DNA of 64,000 nt, taken from contig SWDI01000001.1 in the NCBI GenBank assembly GCA_005116955.1, positions 214,464-278,463 of the forward strand. Reading direction: 5' to 3'. The DNA is from Nitrospira sp. (GTDB lineage: Bacteria > Nitrospirota > Nitrospiria > Nitrospirales > Nitrospiraceae). Below, piece after piece: positions 1 to 8,056 of this stretch; positions within the stretch are counted from its first letter, which is position 1, and every line of letters begins with the position of its first letter. Below the pieces are notes generated by a model, which did no database searches, was not told the origin of the DNA, and was given only the letters and a program-made list of their open reading frames with translations. The position numbers and the translations under genes are program-made.

Positions 1-180
1 CTTTGTCTCTGCGAGTCAGCCATCGTACTCCTGGCATGCCGAGCAGAGGTATGCGTATTGCTCCCGGTATTAAATAGGAGTCCTCTGACCCTTCATGTGG
101 GAACAAAGGATTGGTATAAGGAGCAAAGCTCCGAGGGGGTTGAGTGCGTTTAACGGCTTGAGTAACTGGAGAGGTTCCAT

Positions 181-690
181 GTGATGTGGACTATTCCTAG
201 TTTCTCCGTGCATTGTAGAGGGACACTTATTCTCCTTGGAGGTCTGCTTTGCGCCGCAGTAGCCGCCGGTTGTGGTGACGTCGGGCAGGTACAGAGAGCG
301 ACGCGACCGAATCCGTATCTGACCCCGGATACGAGGCACTCCATTCCCCTGTCATCATCCGCCGGGAAGGAACATCGCGCCGTGATGTTGCAGCACCTGG
401 AAACGATTCAGGTGATCGTGAACGCGTTGGTGGAAGAGGATTATGAGTTGGCACAGGGTCTGACCGACATGCATCTGGGCTTCTTTCAACATCGGCAGGC
501 TATGGCCCACCAGGAGCCGGAGAAGTTTCCTGCCGCCTACCATGATCTGGCCATGGCTCATCATCAGGCGGCGGAAAAATTGGAGCGAATTATTCCCACC
601 AAGGACTTGAAGCAGATCCTGCCGTCGTTGAATAATGTTTTGAAGGCTTGTGTGAGCTGTCATCTGGAGTACAAAGTCAGGGACAATTGA
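181..690 (+). CDS. Lipoprotein with a C-terminal c-type haem site
   Basis: The N-terminus has a hydrophobic segment ending in a lipobox (VAAGC), so the protein is probably lipid-anchored outside the inner membrane. The body is helical and His-rich. A single CVSCH haem motif lies near the C-terminus (about residue 157), as in cytochrome c'-type four-helix proteins. The start is GTG at 181 or ATG at 184, after a GGAGAGG ribosome site. It is the first gene of a run with hemerythrin and two cytochromes c, which suggests a small periplasmic electron or diatomic-gas binding set. The exact partner is unknown. No homologue search was possible. Confidence 0.75.
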   Translation: MMWTIPSFSVHCRGTLILLGGLLCAAVAAGCGDVGQVQRATRPNPYLTPDTRHSIPLSSSAGKEHRAVMLQHLETIQVIVNALVEEDYELAQGLTDMHLGFFQHRQAMAHQEPEKFPAAYHDLAMAHHQAAEKLERIIPTKDLKQILPSLNNVLKACVSCHLEYKVRDN

Positions 691-710
691 TAAATCATGG
701 GAGGATACAA

Positions 711-1190
711 TTGAGTGAGCAGAAGACAATCACGGCGTTTTATGAAGAGGATCACGATCGGCTGGATGAATTGTTCAAGACCTTTCAAATGTCGAAACGG
801 TCGGACTTTGCCAAGGCCAAGGAAGCCTTCAAGGAATTCAAGGTTGGCCTCCAGCGGCATATTGTGTGGGAAGAGGAGTTGCTCTTTCCAATCTGGGAAG
901 AGAAAACCGGCATGGTCGAGGATGGGCCGACGCCCATGATGCGACATGAGCATAGCCAGATCAAACAGCTGCTTGACACGATTCACAAAAAGGTGGAAGG
1001 GAACAATCTCGAGTCCGACCAGGACGAACAGGCATTGTTAACTCTCTTGGGCTCTCATAATCGGAAAGAAGAGCGGGCGCTCTATCCCGCAATCGATAAC
1101 GTGACCAACGCAGAAGAACGCGCAACCGTCTTCAGCAACATGAATACTATTCCGGAAGATCGCTACAACGCCTGTTGCAACGGGCACTGA
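711..1190 (+). CDS. Hemerythrin HHE-domain protein
   Basis: About 159 residues if translation starts at TTG 711, which has GGGAGG six bases upstream; an ATG-like extension to 648 would overlap the previous gene. The fold is the hemerythrin-like HHE helical bundle. Candidate metal ligands are in EDHDRLDE, RHIVWEEELLFP, RHEHSQI and GSHNRKEERALYP. Such proteins bind a non-haem di-iron centre and sense or carry O2 or NO. The gene is followed 10 bp later by a cytochrome c, and this pair is repeated immediately downstream in decayed form. The protein has no signal peptide, so it is probably cytoplasmic. Confidence 0.82.
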   Translation: MSEQKTITAFYEEDHDRLDELFKTFQMSKRSDFAKAKEAFKEFKVGLQRHIVWEEELLFPIWEEKTGMVEDGPTPMMRHEHSQIKQLLDTIHKKVEGNNLESDQDEQALLTLLGSHNRKEERALYPAIDNVTNAEERATVFSNMNTIPEDRYNACCNGH

Positions 1191-1200
1191 GGTAAGCCAA

Positions 1201-1719
1201 ATGGAACAACGCGATGTAGTCATAGGACAGACTGAGGTCAAGGTTAAGGGAAGACATCTCGCGGTGCCTCCAAAAATTAGCCTCAACCTGGGCCTGATTC
1301 TCCTCGTGGGCTGCTTGGGGGTAGTATGTGCACCGGGCTTCGACCGAAATGTCTGGGCCGAGTCGGCCGTCTCACAACCGGGTGTGAAGCGCAAGGCTAG
1401 TGTTGAACGAGGCCGGAACATCTTCCACGGCAACGGGGCCTGCTCCTACTGCCATGGAATGGACGGCTATCTCGATCGATTGCCACAAATGGAAGAGAAG
1501 GTCGCTGCGCAAATTGCCCGGCTGAATCCGCCTCCGACGGATCTGCGTGATCCCGGCGTGCTTCGCCTGAAGACGAACAAGGAACGAGCCCGGGCCATCC
1601 GGGAAGGCCATCCTAGCACCGGCAGGTTTCGAGATTTCACCATGACCGATCGGGACATGGCCGATACCTTGTTCTATCTGGCGTTCATCAGAAAAGATCC
1701 CAACCCGGAAAAGGATTGA
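1201..1719 (+). CDS. Class I c-type cytochrome, one haem
   Basis: 172 residues with an N-terminal hydrophobic export segment (about residues 28-53) and one CSYCH haem motif (about residue 82). The distal region TMTDRDMADTLFYLAFIRK resembles the C-terminal helix of small class I cytochromes; the axial Met is probably within it. It is a periplasmic electron carrier. The unusually long stretch before the export segment suggests the true start could be internal. It has a close paralogue at 2245-2697, and the shared stretch includes LNPPPTDLR and the RxREGHP segment. Confidence 0.78.
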   Translation: MEQRDVVIGQTEVKVKGRHLAVPPKISLNLGLILLVGCLGVVCAPGFDRNVWAESAVSQPGVKRKASVERGRNIFHGNGACSYCHGMDGYLDRLPQMEEKVAAQIARLNPPPTDLRDPGVLRLKTNKERARAIREGHPSTGRFRDFTMTDRDMADTLFYLAFIRKDPNPEKD

Positions 1720-1736
1720 TCGTCAAGGAAAGCGGC

Positions 1737-2118
1737 AGATGAAACTCCGTATTGATTCCAAGGAAGCGTTCAAGGAGTTTAAGATAGGCCTCCAGTAGCA
1801 TATTGTGTGTGAAGAGGAGCTGTTGTTCCCAATGTGGGAAGAGAAAACCGGCATGGTCGAGGACGGGCCGACGCCCGTCATGCGGTTTGAGCACAGCCAG
1901 ATCAGGCAGTACCTGGACGCGATTTATCAAAAAGTCGAGGGCCGGAATCCTGATACCGACCGGGAAGAGCAGGCGCTGGGCTCTCATAATCGGAAAGAAG
2001 AACGGACGCTCTATCCCGCAATCGATAACGTGACAGTGCAGAAGAACGTGCAACCGTGTTCAGCAGCATGAACGCTATTCCGAAAGACGGGTACAATGCC
2101 TGTTGCAGTCAGCACTGA
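1737..2118 (+). pseudogene. Decayed second copy of the hemerythrin gene
   Basis: This segment aligns with 800-1190. It carries EEELLFPMWEEKTGMVEDGP and GSHNRKEERTLYP almost unchanged, but three lesions are visible. The first ~30 codons are missing or unrelated. The CGG of the conserved LQRH is now TAG (about 1796-1798). One base is lost in the stretch coding VTNAEERA (about 2034-2038), which puts the conserved CC-x2-H tail (TGTTGCAGTCAGCAC) out of frame. A 12-bp in-frame deletion is also present before the GSHNR motif. The gene cannot make a full hemerythrin. Confidence 0.8.
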
Positions 2119-2130
2119 TGAGTTAGCCAA

Positions 2131-2246
2131 GCTCGGTCTCTCTGGTTCATCTGGGCTATCTGGCTTGGGCATGGTGACATAGATAAATCGCACAACCAAT
2201 TCAACGAGACAGACCAGAAAGGCGAAATAGACGGAAAAGACCAAAT
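2131..2246. repeat. Imperfect inverted repeat between hemerythrin pseudogene and cytochrome
   Basis: The spacer holds a pyrimidine-rich arm (CTCTCTGGTTCATCTGG, from about 2140) and, about 50 bases on, a purine-rich arm (GAGACAGACCAGAAAGGCG). The arms are roughly complementary, at about 17 of 28 positions. This could be a dispersed non-coding repeat or a transcript hairpin. I find no second copy in the window. Confidence 0.3.
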
Positions 2247-2697
2247 GAAGAAGGCAGCCTGCTCAGTTGTTTTTAGAGTTCTGCTCGTGAGTGGGCTCGG
2301 GATTCCCGCGATACCCACGTCTGACACACAAGCCTGGGCCGAACCTACGGTCTCTCAACCAAGCGGGAAGTTGAAGGGCAATATCCTTCGAGGTCGGGAG
2401 ATCTTCAATGGGAAAGGGGTCTGTTACTACTGTCATGGGATTGATGGTGATATCGGCAGACCACCTCAACTTGCGGCGGACACTGCTGCACTCATCGCGA
2501 AACTGAATCCTCCTCCGACAGATTTGCGGAATCCCGAGGTCCAGCGCCTGAAGACCGACAAGGAACGGTCCCGCACCATCAGGGAAGGCCATCCCGGCAC
2601 CGGCATGTTCCCCGACACCACCATGACCGATCAAGACCTTGCGGATACGCTGCTCTACCTCGCGCTCATCAGAAAAGATCCGCATCCGGAGCAGTAG
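2245..2697 (+). CDS. Class I c-type cytochrome, paralogue of the 1201-1719 gene
   Basis: 150 residues with a clear Sec signal (basic MKK, hydrophobic core, cleavage near AWA-EP) and one CYYCH haem motif at about residue 70. From the haem site to the end it matches the upstream cytochrome almost residue by residue (for example LNPPPTDLRNPEVQRLKTDK). It is the intact member of the second copy of a duplicated hemerythrin-cytochrome pair. The predicted product is a soluble periplasmic electron carrier with unknown partners. Confidence 0.82.
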   Translation: MKKAACSVVFRVLLVSGLGIPAIPTSDTQAWAEPTVSQPSGKLKGNILRGREIFNGKGVCYYCHGIDGDIGRPPQLAADTAALIAKLNPPPTDLRNPEVQRLKTDKERSRTIREGHPGTGMFPDTTMTDQDLADTLLYLALIRKDPHPEQ

Positions 2698-2744
2698 ATC
2701 TGGGAATTAACGCCAGAAGCCTCTCCTTCTGCTACGAGAACAAG

Positions 2745-2981
2745 ATGAATAAAACCACAACAACCAGGTACAACGTGGCCGAACATCTTCGCACCCAAGA
2801 GGAGATGGCGGCATATTTGGAGGCCTGTTTAGAAGAGGCCAATGGCGATGCTGCGTTTATTGCTAAGGTGATGGGGAGATCATGCCAACGCCAGGAAAAC
2901 TCAAGGAGTCCAGCCTCTATAACTCTTCGCTCGAAGCGCGACTTAGCCGGAGGGCTGGCCCACCGTAATGTATTCCCGTGA
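2745..2981 (+). pseudogene. Truncated HigA-type (addiction-module) antitoxin remnant
   Basis: The first ~43 residues (VAEHLRTQEEMAAYLEACLE then EANGDAAFIAKVMG) match the start of the probable addiction-module antidote proteins, which continue into an HTH of the type GLxRESLYKALS. Here the frame is lost after AKVMG. A weak echo of the HTH (KESSLYNSSLEARLS) is readable in another frame at about 2900-2945. No toxin gene adjoins it. I read it as a frameshifted orphan antitoxin. Confidence 0.55.
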
Positions 2982-3041
2982 GGATCCAGTCTCGACCCCA
3001 TCCTATTGGAAGCGTCAGGTTCGCCCAACGGGGCGCACGAA

Positions 3042-4196
3042 TCAGATTAGCCACTCAGGCGATAAAAGTAAGATAATTCCTAGACTAGCCATCACCAAGC
3101 CGCTGGTAAGTTTCAGCCACCGCCCGGCACCTTCTTGCAATTTCCGTCGGCTCAGCGTGACCACCGCGATGGTCACCATGAGGCCGTCGTCAAGAATATA
3201 GGCCAGGTTATATAAGCCGAGGTAACCGTAGTATTGCCAGGCGGGCAACTGCTGCATCGTCAGAATCTGGGTGTAGAGCGCTGGAAATCCAGCCGTACAG
3301 AGTAATTCGATCGTATTCACCAGGCCCGCCAGAACGACGACGCCGGCCAAGGCCCCTGCAAGTTGCTCAGCTTGAAGAATACGGCGGATGCGAGCGTAGA
3401 GCCCAGGCTTCGCGGACTCGGGAATACTCAGCGAAAAGCCTTGCCGCCAGGCAAAGAAATCCTTCACATTGACCGTTCCCATACACAAGGCGATGGCACC
3501 AAGTCCGATCTGTACGGTGCGTGATACACCTACCACAAGAAACATGTTGAGCCATGCCGCCATGAAGGCAAAGTAGACCAGCCCGCTCACGATGACGAAG
3601 GTGCCCGCGATCAGCGCCATCTTCCGTCGATCCTGGAGATTGACCAGCAACGACAGGAGAAAGAGCAGGACCCACATGGCGCAGGGATTGAAGCCGTCCA
3701 GCAGGCCGATGAGAACGGTGAACAGCGGAAGGCCCAGATCGTGGACGTGAAGCCGGCCGAGCCATCGCGTCTCGATGCTCTCAACCGACGGATTCACGGT
3801 AGCACCCAGTGCCTTTCGGTCGAGCTTGGCGCGAATCTCAGCTCCGGTTGTCTCGGATGACTGGAATCCAATGATGAGCTCCGTGCCTACCAGAAACGTG
3901 GGAACGCCGACCGTCGTGATACCTCGCTCCTGCACCAAGGTGATCAGTCGCTCTCGCGCGGTGGGGTCCTCAGCGATGTCGTGGAGGGCAATGTGAAGTG
4001 AGGGCTGTTCCCGTCGAAGTTCGTCGAGAAAGATCTTTGCGGCTTCGCAATGGGGACAGCCCGCTCGCACGAAGACGTCGATGTCTGGCGTCGAGTCTGC
4101 AGCCTGAAGAGTGGTCCCACTCAAGACCAGCAGAATGAAAAGGTAGAGAATGGGTCCCAGACTACATCTCTCACCAGTTGCATGCTGAAAGAACAC
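3042..4196 (-). CDS. Thioredoxin/glutaredoxin-like domain fused to a DsbD/CcdA-type membrane domain
   Basis: 384 residues. An N-terminal export segment is followed by a thioredoxin-like domain with CPHC (about residues 47-50) and VGVPTFLVG, which carries the cis-Pro. Then comes a polytopic domain with about six membrane segments and conserved cysteines in GFNPCAMW and ELLCTAGFPALYT. In DsbD/CcdA proteins such membrane cysteines carry electrons from cytoplasmic thioredoxin to the periplasm. Having the redox domain at the N-terminus makes it a self-contained unit. It starts 9 bp after the cytochrome c at 4206-4565, so it may keep haem-binding cysteines reduced. Confidence 0.8.
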   Translation of the reverse strand: MFFQHATGERCSLGPILYLFILLVLSGTTLQAADSTPDIDVFVRAGCPHCEAAKIFLDELRREQPSLHIALHDIAEDPTARERLITLVQERGITTVGVPTFLVGTELIIGFQSSETTGAEIRAKLDRKALGATVNPSVESIETRWLGRLHVHDLGLPLFTVLIGLLDGFNPCAMWVLLFLLSLLVNLQDRRKMALIAGTFVIVSGLVYFAFMAAWLNMFLVVGVSRTVQIGLGAIALCMGTVNVKDFFAWRQGFSLSIPESAKPGLYARIRRILQAEQLAGALAGVVVLAGLVNTIELLCTAGFPALYTQILTMQQLPAWQYYGYLGLYNLAYILDDGLMVTIAVVTLSRRKLQEGAGRWLKLTSGLVMASLGIILLLSPEWLI

Positions 4197-4205
4197 AACC
4201 TCGTA

Positions 4206-4565
4206 CTAGCTGACGATGTTCTGTGGTGACATGGATCTGATATATGACAACACATCCAACATCTGCTCGTCCGTCAGCTTGCCGCGAAAGCCGTGCATCG
4301 GGCTGAACAACACGCCATTCGAGATGGCCACGAGCAGCTCCCAATCCGTCTTCGAACGACTGGTCTGAGATCGAAAATCGGCTGGTCGGACGATTAAATC
4401 TCGGCTGTCCGGTCCATTCCCCTCCAGTTCGGACCCATGACAACGGAGGCACTGTTGCTCATACACCCCTTGTCCGGCCTTTGGATTCCCACGGATCACT
4501 TGCGCTGAAACCAAGGATGTTGTGGCGAAGAGGAAGATGACGGCGACAGTCAGTATCGGTTTCAT
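4206..4565 (-). CDS. Small c-type cytochrome (one haem)
   Basis: 119 residues from ATG at 4565, with AAAGGAT just upstream. It has a signal peptide (cleavage near VSA-QV) and one CLRCH haem motif at about residue 42. The C-terminal helix is LTDEQMLDVLSYIRSM, and HGFRGKL lies shortly before it. This is the typical cytochrome c6/c553-like layout. A reading frame reaches further upstream to 4829, but that part overlaps the UspA gene and is not coding. It is transcribed with UspA and the DsbD-like gene. Role: periplasmic electron transfer. Confidence 0.82.
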   Translation of the reverse strand: MKPILTVAVIFLFATTSLVSAQVIRGNPKAGQGVYEQQCLRCHGSELEGNGPDSRDLIVRPADFRSQTSRSKTDWELLVAISNGVLFSPMHGFRGKLTDEQMLDVLSYIRSMSPQNIVS

Positions 4566-4576
4566 GTTCGATCCTT

Positions 4577-5434
4577 TCAGCGCAGGACAAGTATCGGACA
4601 GCTTACGTGATGCACAACGGTGTGAGAGACGCTCCCCAAGAGGAAGCGGGACACGCCCTTGCGCCCATGAGAGGTCACGACCACCAAGTCCATATCCTTG
4701 GCCTCCTGTTCGATCACCGCTGCAGGATTGCCTTGAGCGACTTTCGTGCTGACCGTATAGCGCGGGTTCAAGAGCTTGCCGGCGGTCGATTTGACGAGCT
4801 CCTCCGCATAGCGCTCCGCGCCTTCCCACCAGGTACTGGTTCCCAGGGCGTCATAGGGATCGTTCACTCCGATCGGGATAATGGCGTGGACCACACGGAG
4901 TTCTGCCGGATCGGCGAGCGGATGCTCCGTCAACCATTTCACGATTCGATCCGCATCGTTTCGCTCCTCGATGGCGATGAGGACCCGTTGCACTTTCCGC
5001 GCGGCTCCCCTGACGATCAACGTCGGGCAGGAGCCGTGCATGAGCACCCGATGGGATACACTCCCGAGGACAGCCTCGGACAGACGGCTTCGGCCGCGCA
5101 CGCCGACGGCGACAAGGTCGGCGGAAAGGTTTTTGGCGCTGTCGAGGATGAGCTGAGCAGGACTGCCGATTTCGTTCACCTTCCTGATCGACGCCACCTC
5201 TGCCGGGACCATGGCGGCGGCGCGCTCCAGCAGCTGGTGCCCCGAATCGACCATCGCCTTGCGGAAATCATCGTACCCTTGCACGTTGCCCGCTTGGGCC
5301 ACGACTGGATGTTCCAAAATCCCTAAATCGACGCCGTGGACCAGCGTGACATCCGTTGGATGACAAAGCTGGAACGTCTGGGTGATAGCAGCGAAAGACT
5401 GGTCCGACCAATCAACACCGATGATGACTCTCAT
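4577..5434 (-). CDS. Tandem universal stress protein (two UspA domains)
   Basis: 285 residues from ATG 5434 (MRVIIGVDWSD), with GGGAAAGG upstream. There are two Usp domains of about 145 residues. Each has the nucleotide-binding signature Gx2Gx9G(S/T): GVRGRSRLSEAVLGSVS and SHGRKGVSRFLLGSVS, so both probably bind ATP. The end of the gene lies 11 bp before the cytochrome c. A second tandem Usp is encoded at 33232-34077. Known Usp proteins act under starvation, hypoxia or redox stress; the specific role is not visible from sequence. Confidence 0.9.
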   Translation of the reverse strand: MRVIIGVDWSDQSFAAITQTFQLCHPTDVTLVHGVDLGILEHPVVAQAGNVQGYDDFRKAMVDSGHQLLERAAAMVPAEVASIRKVNEIGSPAQLILDSAKNLSADLVAVGVRGRSRLSEAVLGSVSHRVLMHGSCPTLIVRGAARKVQRVLIAIEERNDADRIVKWLTEHPLADPAELRVVHAIIPIGVNDPYDALGTSTWWEGAERYAEELVKSTAGKLLNPRYTVSTKVAQGNPAAVIEQEAKDMDLVVVTSHGRKGVSRFLLGSVSHTVVHHVSCPILVLR

Positions 5435-5458
5435 GTCATGACCTTTCCCATCCACATG

Positions 5459-6004
5459 TCAGAAGAGTGGATGTGGCGCGGTGCCAAACGGAAGCACGCG
5501 CGGTGATTCACCCACATTGCCGCGAATATGCCACGCCCCGTCTTCGAGGACGAGGTAGTGCACTTCTTCATGCCAGCTGTCGATGGGGACATACAGACCG
5601 CTGGTCTTGGACCTGGCCCAGAGATGGCCGGTACAGGTAACCTCCAGCACTGAATTGCGACCCGCTCCAACCTTGGCCATCTTCGTGAAGAGATGGGTGC
5701 TCGCAATCTCCTGATACTCGTCAAAGAGGTCTTTCCAGATCTTCCGGAGATCGTCTTTCTTGAGCCCATGGTAGTTGTACTGGGCGGAGTAGATGGCCAT
5801 GACCTTTTCAAGGTCATGAGATTTAATGGCCTCTTCGGCCTGCTCAAAGGTATCGACAACCGTGTTGACCGTCGCCTTGTCTACCTCAATCACCGACCCG
5901 GACGGCACGACGATTTTTGCCGCTGTTGTGCCGACTCCGACGGCACATGTGATGAGGAAAACCAGTGAGACGACCGCCGAACCAGCCCGACCTCGTACGC
6001 TCAA
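5459..6004 (-). CDS. Exported NTF2/SnoaL-like protein
   Basis: 181 residues with a signal peptide (hydrophobic core LVFLITCAVGVGTTA). The mature part resembles small NTF2-like cone folds: YSAQYNYHGLKKDDLRKIWK, VLEVTCTGHLWA, and DSWHEEVHYLVLEDGAWHIRG before an APHPLF end. It has a clear paralogue at 48383-48964 (AYDYHGLRDNDVRRVW, DSWFREVHYLVKEGDAWRF, the same HPLF end). A ligand or catalytic role cannot be read from sequence. It lies 24 bp upstream of the tandem Usp and probably shares its transcript. Confidence 0.7.
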   Translation of the reverse strand: MSVRGRAGSAVVSLVFLITCAVGVGTTAAKIVVPSGSVIEVDKATVNTVVDTFEQAEEAIKSHDLEKVMAIYSAQYNYHGLKKDDLRKIWKDLFDEYQEIASTHLFTKMAKVGAGRNSVLEVTCTGHLWARSKTSGLYVPIDSWHEEVHYLVLEDGAWHIRGNVGESPRVLPFGTAPHPLF

Positions 6005-6074
6005 GAAAGCCTCCTTTGGGTGTCAATCCCCCCACGTGTCGGTGTCTTTGTTTGTGTCTTCATGCCACCTGCTC

Positions 6075-6767
6075 TTATTGCGACAGGAAGCCCGTGGAGG
6101 AATGTGCCCGTTCCTTCCATTCCAACAGCGACTCTTCCGCCAAGTTCAAATACTCCACCACATCGTGATCGCTGACTTGTGCAAAATCGATATAGTGGTG
6201 ACCCACAGCCAAGAATGGGTCCGGTGTGGCAAGCACTCTAAATTCGTCCACCTGCATGCAAGCCTTCCGAATGGTCTCCATTGGGCCAACCGGAATAGCC
6301 GCGACCAGGCGGCGCGGTTTGAGGTGTCTGATGGACTGGACGGCTGCGAAGAACGTGGAGCCGGTGGCGATCCCATCATCCACGAGAATGACGATGCGGT
6401 CGGTGAGCGTGTGAAGCTGCCGACCTTGGCGGTATAGGTCTTGCCGTCGAGCAATCTCTCGCCGTTGCACCTGAATCAGCTCTTCAATGTCCGTCCGAAA
6501 GCGACTGTATGCTGCCATGGCATCAGGATTCAGATAGACCGTTCCTGTTTCACCCACTGCGCCCAGTGCATACTCGGGATTATCCGGTGCTCCCAGCTTA
6601 CGGGTGATACATACGTCCAGCGGTAGGTGCAGTCCCAGGCTCAGCTGATACCCGACTGCAACCCCACCACGTGGCAGCGCCAAGATCAGAGCTGCCTGAT
6701 CCTCACGATATTGGATCAGGCGCTCCACGAGTCGACGGCCAGCCTCTTCGCGATTCTTGAATGTCAC
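6075..6767 (-). CDS. Phosphoribosyltransferase-family protein
   Basis: 230 residues. The PRPP-binding loop is VILVDDGIATGST (about residues 125-137). An early ALPRGGVAVGYQL segment and DVCITRKLGAPDNPEYALGA match the type I phosphoribosyltransferase proteins found near stress genes; mycobacterial relatives of this subfamily occur in the hypoxia regulon. The hood region is non-canonical, so the nucleobase (if any) is unknown. It sits between a tiny membrane protein gene and the NTF2-like gene on the same strand. Confidence 0.82.
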   Translation of the reverse strand: MTFKNREEAGRRLVERLIQYREDQAALILALPRGGVAVGYQLSLGLHLPLDVCITRKLGAPDNPEYALGAVGETGTVYLNPDAMAAYSRFRTDIEELIQVQRREIARRQDLYRQGRQLHTLTDRIVILVDDGIATGSTFFAAVQSIRHLKPRRLVAAIPVGPMETIRKACMQVDEFRVLATPDPFLAVGHHYIDFAQVSDHDVVEYLNLAEESLLEWKERAHSSTGFLSQ

Positions 6768-6799
6768 GCTCTTCCCTTCCGTCCACTGGACTCACGGGT

Positions 6800-6952
6800 C
6801 TACATCAGGCCGCTTGTCACACTAACGCCGATCAAAAACATCGCCACTAGAATCAGGATGAGTGTGAGAAGGAGGTGGTGGTGCGGCCCGGCCTCTTTCT
6901 GATCCCAATGCATCTCCCAGGGAATTTCGAGGTAGCGAGGATGGCGAAACAT
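6800..6952 (-). CDS. 50-residue single-pass membrane protein
   Basis: ATG at 6952 is preceded by a strong AAGGAGG site. The N-terminus is polar (FRHPRYLEIPWEMHWDQ), then HHH, then one hydrophobic helix (LLLTLILILVAMFLIGVSV). It lies between hsp20 and the phosphoribosyltransferase gene on the same strand, so it is probably co-expressed with the stress block. I do not recognise the family. Confidence 0.6.
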   Translation of the reverse strand: MFRHPRYLEIPWEMHWDQKEAGPHHHLLLTLILILVAMFLIGVSVTSGLM

Positions 6953-6971
6953 GGTGTCCTCCTTATCCCTA

Positions 6972-7445
6972 TCAGCCAACTTTCACCTCAATCGCTTTGG
7001 GCTTGGCCTTCTCCGACTTCCCGAGATGGACCTTCAGTACGCCGTCTTTGTACTCGGCCGTCACCTTGGTGCCATCCGCATCTTCCGGCAACGTAAAGCT
7101 CCGCATAAAACTGCCGTAGGCCCGCTCGACACGGTGATACTTCTTCCCTTTTTCTTCCTTCTCGTATTTCCGCTCGCCCGTGATCGTGAGGACATCGTCA
7201 TTCACATTCAGCTTGATGTCTTCTTTCTTCATCTCCGGGATCTCGGCTTTGATAACGTACTCCTTGTCATCTTCCGAGATATCCACCAACGGCGACCATT
7301 CAGCCACGGTGATCGCCTCCTGCTTATCGCCACCGGAAGGAACCGATGGACGGCCGAAGTAGCTTGACAGTCGTTTCTCCATGTCTTCGAGTTCCTTGAA
7401 CGGATTCCATCGCGTGGTCGGTTCCCATCGTGTTAATGCGCTCAT
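6972..7445 (-). CDS. Small heat-shock protein, Hsp20/alpha-crystallin family
   Basis: 157 residues. The start ATG at 7445 sits 8 bases after AAGGAGG; the ATG at 7451 would be too close to it. The alpha-crystallin domain spans about residues 45-140 (WSPLVDISEDDKEYVIKAEI, GERKYEKEEKGKKYHRVER, FTLPEDADGTKVTAEYKDGV) and ends near the IEVKVG tail. These proteins form oligomers that hold unfolding proteins without ATP. A candidate sigma-54 promoter lies 57-73 bases upstream of the start codon. It is the first gene of the minus-strand stress block. Confidence 0.92.
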   Translation of the reverse strand: MSALTRWEPTTRWNPFKELEDMEKRLSSYFGRPSVPSGGDKQEAITVAEWSPLVDISEDDKEYVIKAEIPEMKKEDIKLNVNDDVLTITGERKYEKEEKGKKYHRVERAYGSFMRSFTLPEDADGTKVTAEYKDGVLKVHLGKSEKAKPKAIEVKVG

Positions 7446-7758
7446 GACCATTGCCTCCTTGTGTGATTGATGAGGGGCTGGATGCCCCGCCACTGAACCA
7501 ATGCATTGACGGTGCCAGGGGGAAAGAGACGAACGTTGGTGCTTCCCTCTAGGAAATGCGGAGAGTTAGATTTCTGTTGGATTGGAGCCTGGCAAGGACA
7601 GCAATGTGAACTGTGGCATTACGGGGCAGTCGCGCACGTGAGGCTGTCGCCTCATTCATCAATGATCGGCGTAGACTAAGGTGCGAAGTGGACGAAGAGA
7701 TCCTTCCAGTGAATCTTATCGTGTAAGTCTGGCTCGTATGAAGTAGGAGGGACCCATC
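7446..7758. other. Divergent intergenic region between hsp20 and a zinc-ribbon gene
   Basis: 313 bp with no convincing gene. It contains the hsp20 promoter candidate and a 25-base motif at 7606-7630 (GTGAACTGT then GCATT and CAGT) that recurs at 24706-24730 upstream of a cytochrome gene. Confidence 0.5.
7502..7518 (-). promoter_or_regulatory. Candidate sigma-54 (-24/-12) promoter for hsp20
   Basis: On the minus strand the sequence CTGGCACCGTCAATGCA has the GG-N10-GC spacing of sigma-54 promoters: TGGCAC at -24, and ATGCA at -12 against consensus TTGCA (one mismatch). It is suitably placed upstream of the hsp20 start codon at 7445. No activator site was confirmed. Confidence 0.4.
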
Positions 7759-7968
7759 ATGATTAAAACAGGCACTGGGAAGAGCGATGTATGGGATGAT
7801 CATTGCCATCGTTGTGGCGGGCTCATGGTTCCCGAACAGGTGTTAGAAATCAGGTCAATGGACTTCCGTTGTGTGAGTTGCGGTGAGCGCATTGATCCCG
7901 TAATTCTTGCCCATCGTGAAAAATATTCCATACGGAATGAAAGCAAAACGCTCATGATAGGTCAGTAG
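7759..7968 (+). CDS. Small zinc-ribbon protein
   Basis: 69 residues. ATG follows AGGAGGG. There are two CxxC knuckles, CHRCGGLM and CVSCGERID, separated by about 22 residues, which is a treble-clef or rubredoxin-like zinc site. A similar protein is encoded at 46095-46301 on the minus strand (CLRCNGLV, CVNCGMVVDDVI). It probably binds Zn and may be a regulator or adaptor; the function is unknown. It lies just upstream of the hydrogenase operon and could be its first gene, but 88 bp separate them. Confidence 0.65.
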   Translation: MIKTGTGKSDVWDDHCHRCGGLMVPEQVLEIRSMDFRCVSCGERIDPVILAHREKYSIRNESKTLMIGQ

Positions 7969-8056
7969 TCCGATTCCTCGTCTTGCGTGACCGGAGAGGA
8001 GCATTTACGATGGCGACAAGAGGGACGCTTTTATAAAGAAAGTGTTGAGTGTGTAA

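Noticed and set aside
1-180. Short frames at the left edge of the window
   Set aside because: No ribosome site or motif; they run antisense to the first haem lipoprotein gene.
4566-4829. Upstream extension of the 4206-4565 cytochrome reading frame
   Set aside because: It overlaps the UspA gene, has no signal-peptide logic and no cytochrome homology; the start at 4565 has a ribosome site and signal peptide.
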